Assembly: GCA_024278015.1 (NCBI GenBank)
Contig: JAJRUC010000065.1
Span: 1-6,116, forward strand
Length of the DNA stretch: 6,116 nt
Reading direction: 5' to 3'
Source: Chloroflexota bacterium
Lineage (GTDB): Bacteria > Chloroflexota > Anaerolineae > 4572-78
Shown piece after piece: positions 5,520 to 6,116 of the stretch. A model generated the notes under the pieces. It was not told where the DNA came from. It saw only the letters and a program-made list of their open reading frames with translations, and searched no databases. The position numbers were made by a program, and so were the translations under genes. How positions within the stretch are numbered: the first letter of the stretch is position 1; each line of letters starts with the position of its first letter.

Positions 5520-5870
5520 GTGGATGCCAGCGTGGTCATATTGTCAAGTCATTCGCTCTTTACCGACGGGATAGCCAATCGGTTGCAGCAATACTTGCCC
5601 CAGTCTCAACTGCAAATGGTCAATCCCACCGCCCACACCGCCCTGCGAGAGTTGATAAATACCGACCCCCAAATCATCATCTTTGATATTACCGACACCG
5701 ACGCGCTTCAGTTTTGTGTTTCTCACAATTTACTGTACGACTTGCCGGCGGTGCGCCTGATAGCCCTGAACCCGCGCAAGGAACAAATTCGCATTTTAAC
5801 CAGCGAATGTCACCCTGCCGTTGAGATTGAAGACTTACTGGCAGTTATTGCCCGTCCATTGTACGCCTGA
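5520..5870 (+). CDS. Stand-alone receiver-like protein lacking the acidic pair (pseudo-receiver)
   Basis: This 116-residue protein is about the size of one receiver domain and has no output domain. Its first strand and helix, VVILSSHSLFTDGIANRLQQ, align by eye with VADDHSLFRDGIISLL of the response regulator upstream. However, the two metal-binding aspartates are Ser9 and Ser10 here. A strand IIIFDITDTD places Asp56 at the phospho-acceptor position. RLIALNPRKEQ stands where the conserved Thr would be, and the FLLK lysine strand is not recognisable. It is therefore a probable phosphorylation-independent receiver fold that could act by protein contact. The GTG start has AGGA ten bases upstream (5506-5509). 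The gene lies 23 bases before the cytochrome and is probably co-transcribed with it. Alternative: a decayed remnant of a NarL-type regulator, though the frame is intact. Function unknown. Confidence 0.7.
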   Translation: MDASVVILSSHSLFTDGIANRLQQYLPQSQLQMVNPTAHTALRELINTDPQIIIFDITDTDALQFCVSHNLLYDLPAVRLIALNPRKEQIRILTSECHPAVEIEDLLAVIARPLYA

Positions 5871-5893
5871 CCAGAGAGCCAGAGGGTAGCACT

Positions 5894-6116
5894 ATGGCCA
5901 ACAAACACACAGGCCAATCAATTGAATACAACCGGCCAACTCCGCAATCAGCAACCTGTCTGGTGTGGATTATGGCCGTATTGGCTGTTGCAGCGCTGTG
6001 GCTGGGCAGTACCGCCACCGTCGTCAGGGCCGATTCACCCGCAAGCCGCCCGCCCCAGCAAACAGACCGCAACGCCGATTGCCTGATGTGCCACTCTGAC
6101 CACGATTTCAAGGGCA
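5894..6116 (+). CDS. Exported c-type cytochrome, probably multiheme; 3' end beyond window
   Basis: The 74 visible residues start MANKHTGQSI at an ATG preceded by GAGGG seven bases away (5882-5886). A hydrophobic stretch at about 22-44 (LVWIMAVLAVAALWLGS) ends in VVRA followed by DSP, a plausible signal-peptidase site after Ala46; otherwise it is a membrane anchor. The mature part opens with a Pro/Gln-rich linker, then CLMCH (63-67), a covalent heme c site, running on as SDHDFKG. The CLxCHxDxD pattern is common in cytochrome c3/c7-like and other multiheme cytochromes, which suggests more hemes further on, but only one is visible. The protein would act outside the cytoplasmic membrane in electron transfer. 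It probably shares a transcript with the receiver-like gene and sits near a kinase that itself carries CxxCH motifs. Confidence 0.85.
   Translation, partial: MANKHTGQSIEYNRPTPQSATCLVWIMAVLAVAALWLGSTATVVRADSPASRPPQQTDRNADCLMCHSDHDFKG

Overview
The window looks like chromosomal DNA from a bacterium of moderate-to-high GC content. It carries bacterial-type isoprenoid genes, a c-heme sensor kinase, the start of a heme c protein, and intergenic gaps full of palindromic repeats. The mix of a type 2 IPP isomerase, a NarL-type two-component pair with an extracytoplasmic CxxCH sensor, GTG starts and repeat-rich spacers suggests an environmental lineage such as Chloroflexota (Anaerolineae-like). That placement is inference from gene style; no marker gene is present.

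Left part, minus strand (1-1581): a two-gene isoprenoid operon. fni (type 2 isopentenyl-diphosphate isomerase) comes first, and 34 bases later an all-trans polyprenyl diphosphate synthase follows, cut by the window edge. Fni makes DMAPP from IPP and the synthase condenses the two into longer prenyl diphosphates. A promoter with a perfect TTGACA box lies upstream of fni. Directly behind it is a near-perfect 22-bp inverted repeat whose two arms each contain the palindrome GACCGGTC.

Middle (1714-3191): a repeat-rich stretch, one isolated plus-strand gene (2136-2861), then a second repeat-rich spacer. The first stretch holds GC-rich hairpins, a pair of diverging GCGCGAAGCGG repeats and a 154-bp element bounded by perfect 19-bp inverted ends (MITE-like). 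The gene encodes a Cas4/AddB/RecB-like PD-(D/E)XK protein that keeps four iron-sulfur-type cysteines but seems to have lost the catalytic lysine. The second spacer contains a degenerate TCATTGCGAG palindromic repeat and a good promoter for the next operon.

Right part, plus strand (3192-6116): a redox-flavoured signalling block. A membrane histidine kinase with two CxxCH heme c motifs outside the membrane overlaps by one base with a NarL/LuxR-type response regulator. After a 226-base spacer with a 20-bp palindrome and a possible promoter comes a stand-alone receiver-like protein lacking the acidic pair. The start of an exported c-type cytochrome follows 23 bases later. The layout suggests, without proving, a system that senses redox state or an electron acceptor through covalent heme and controls a multiheme respiratory or electron-transfer locus continuing beyond the window.
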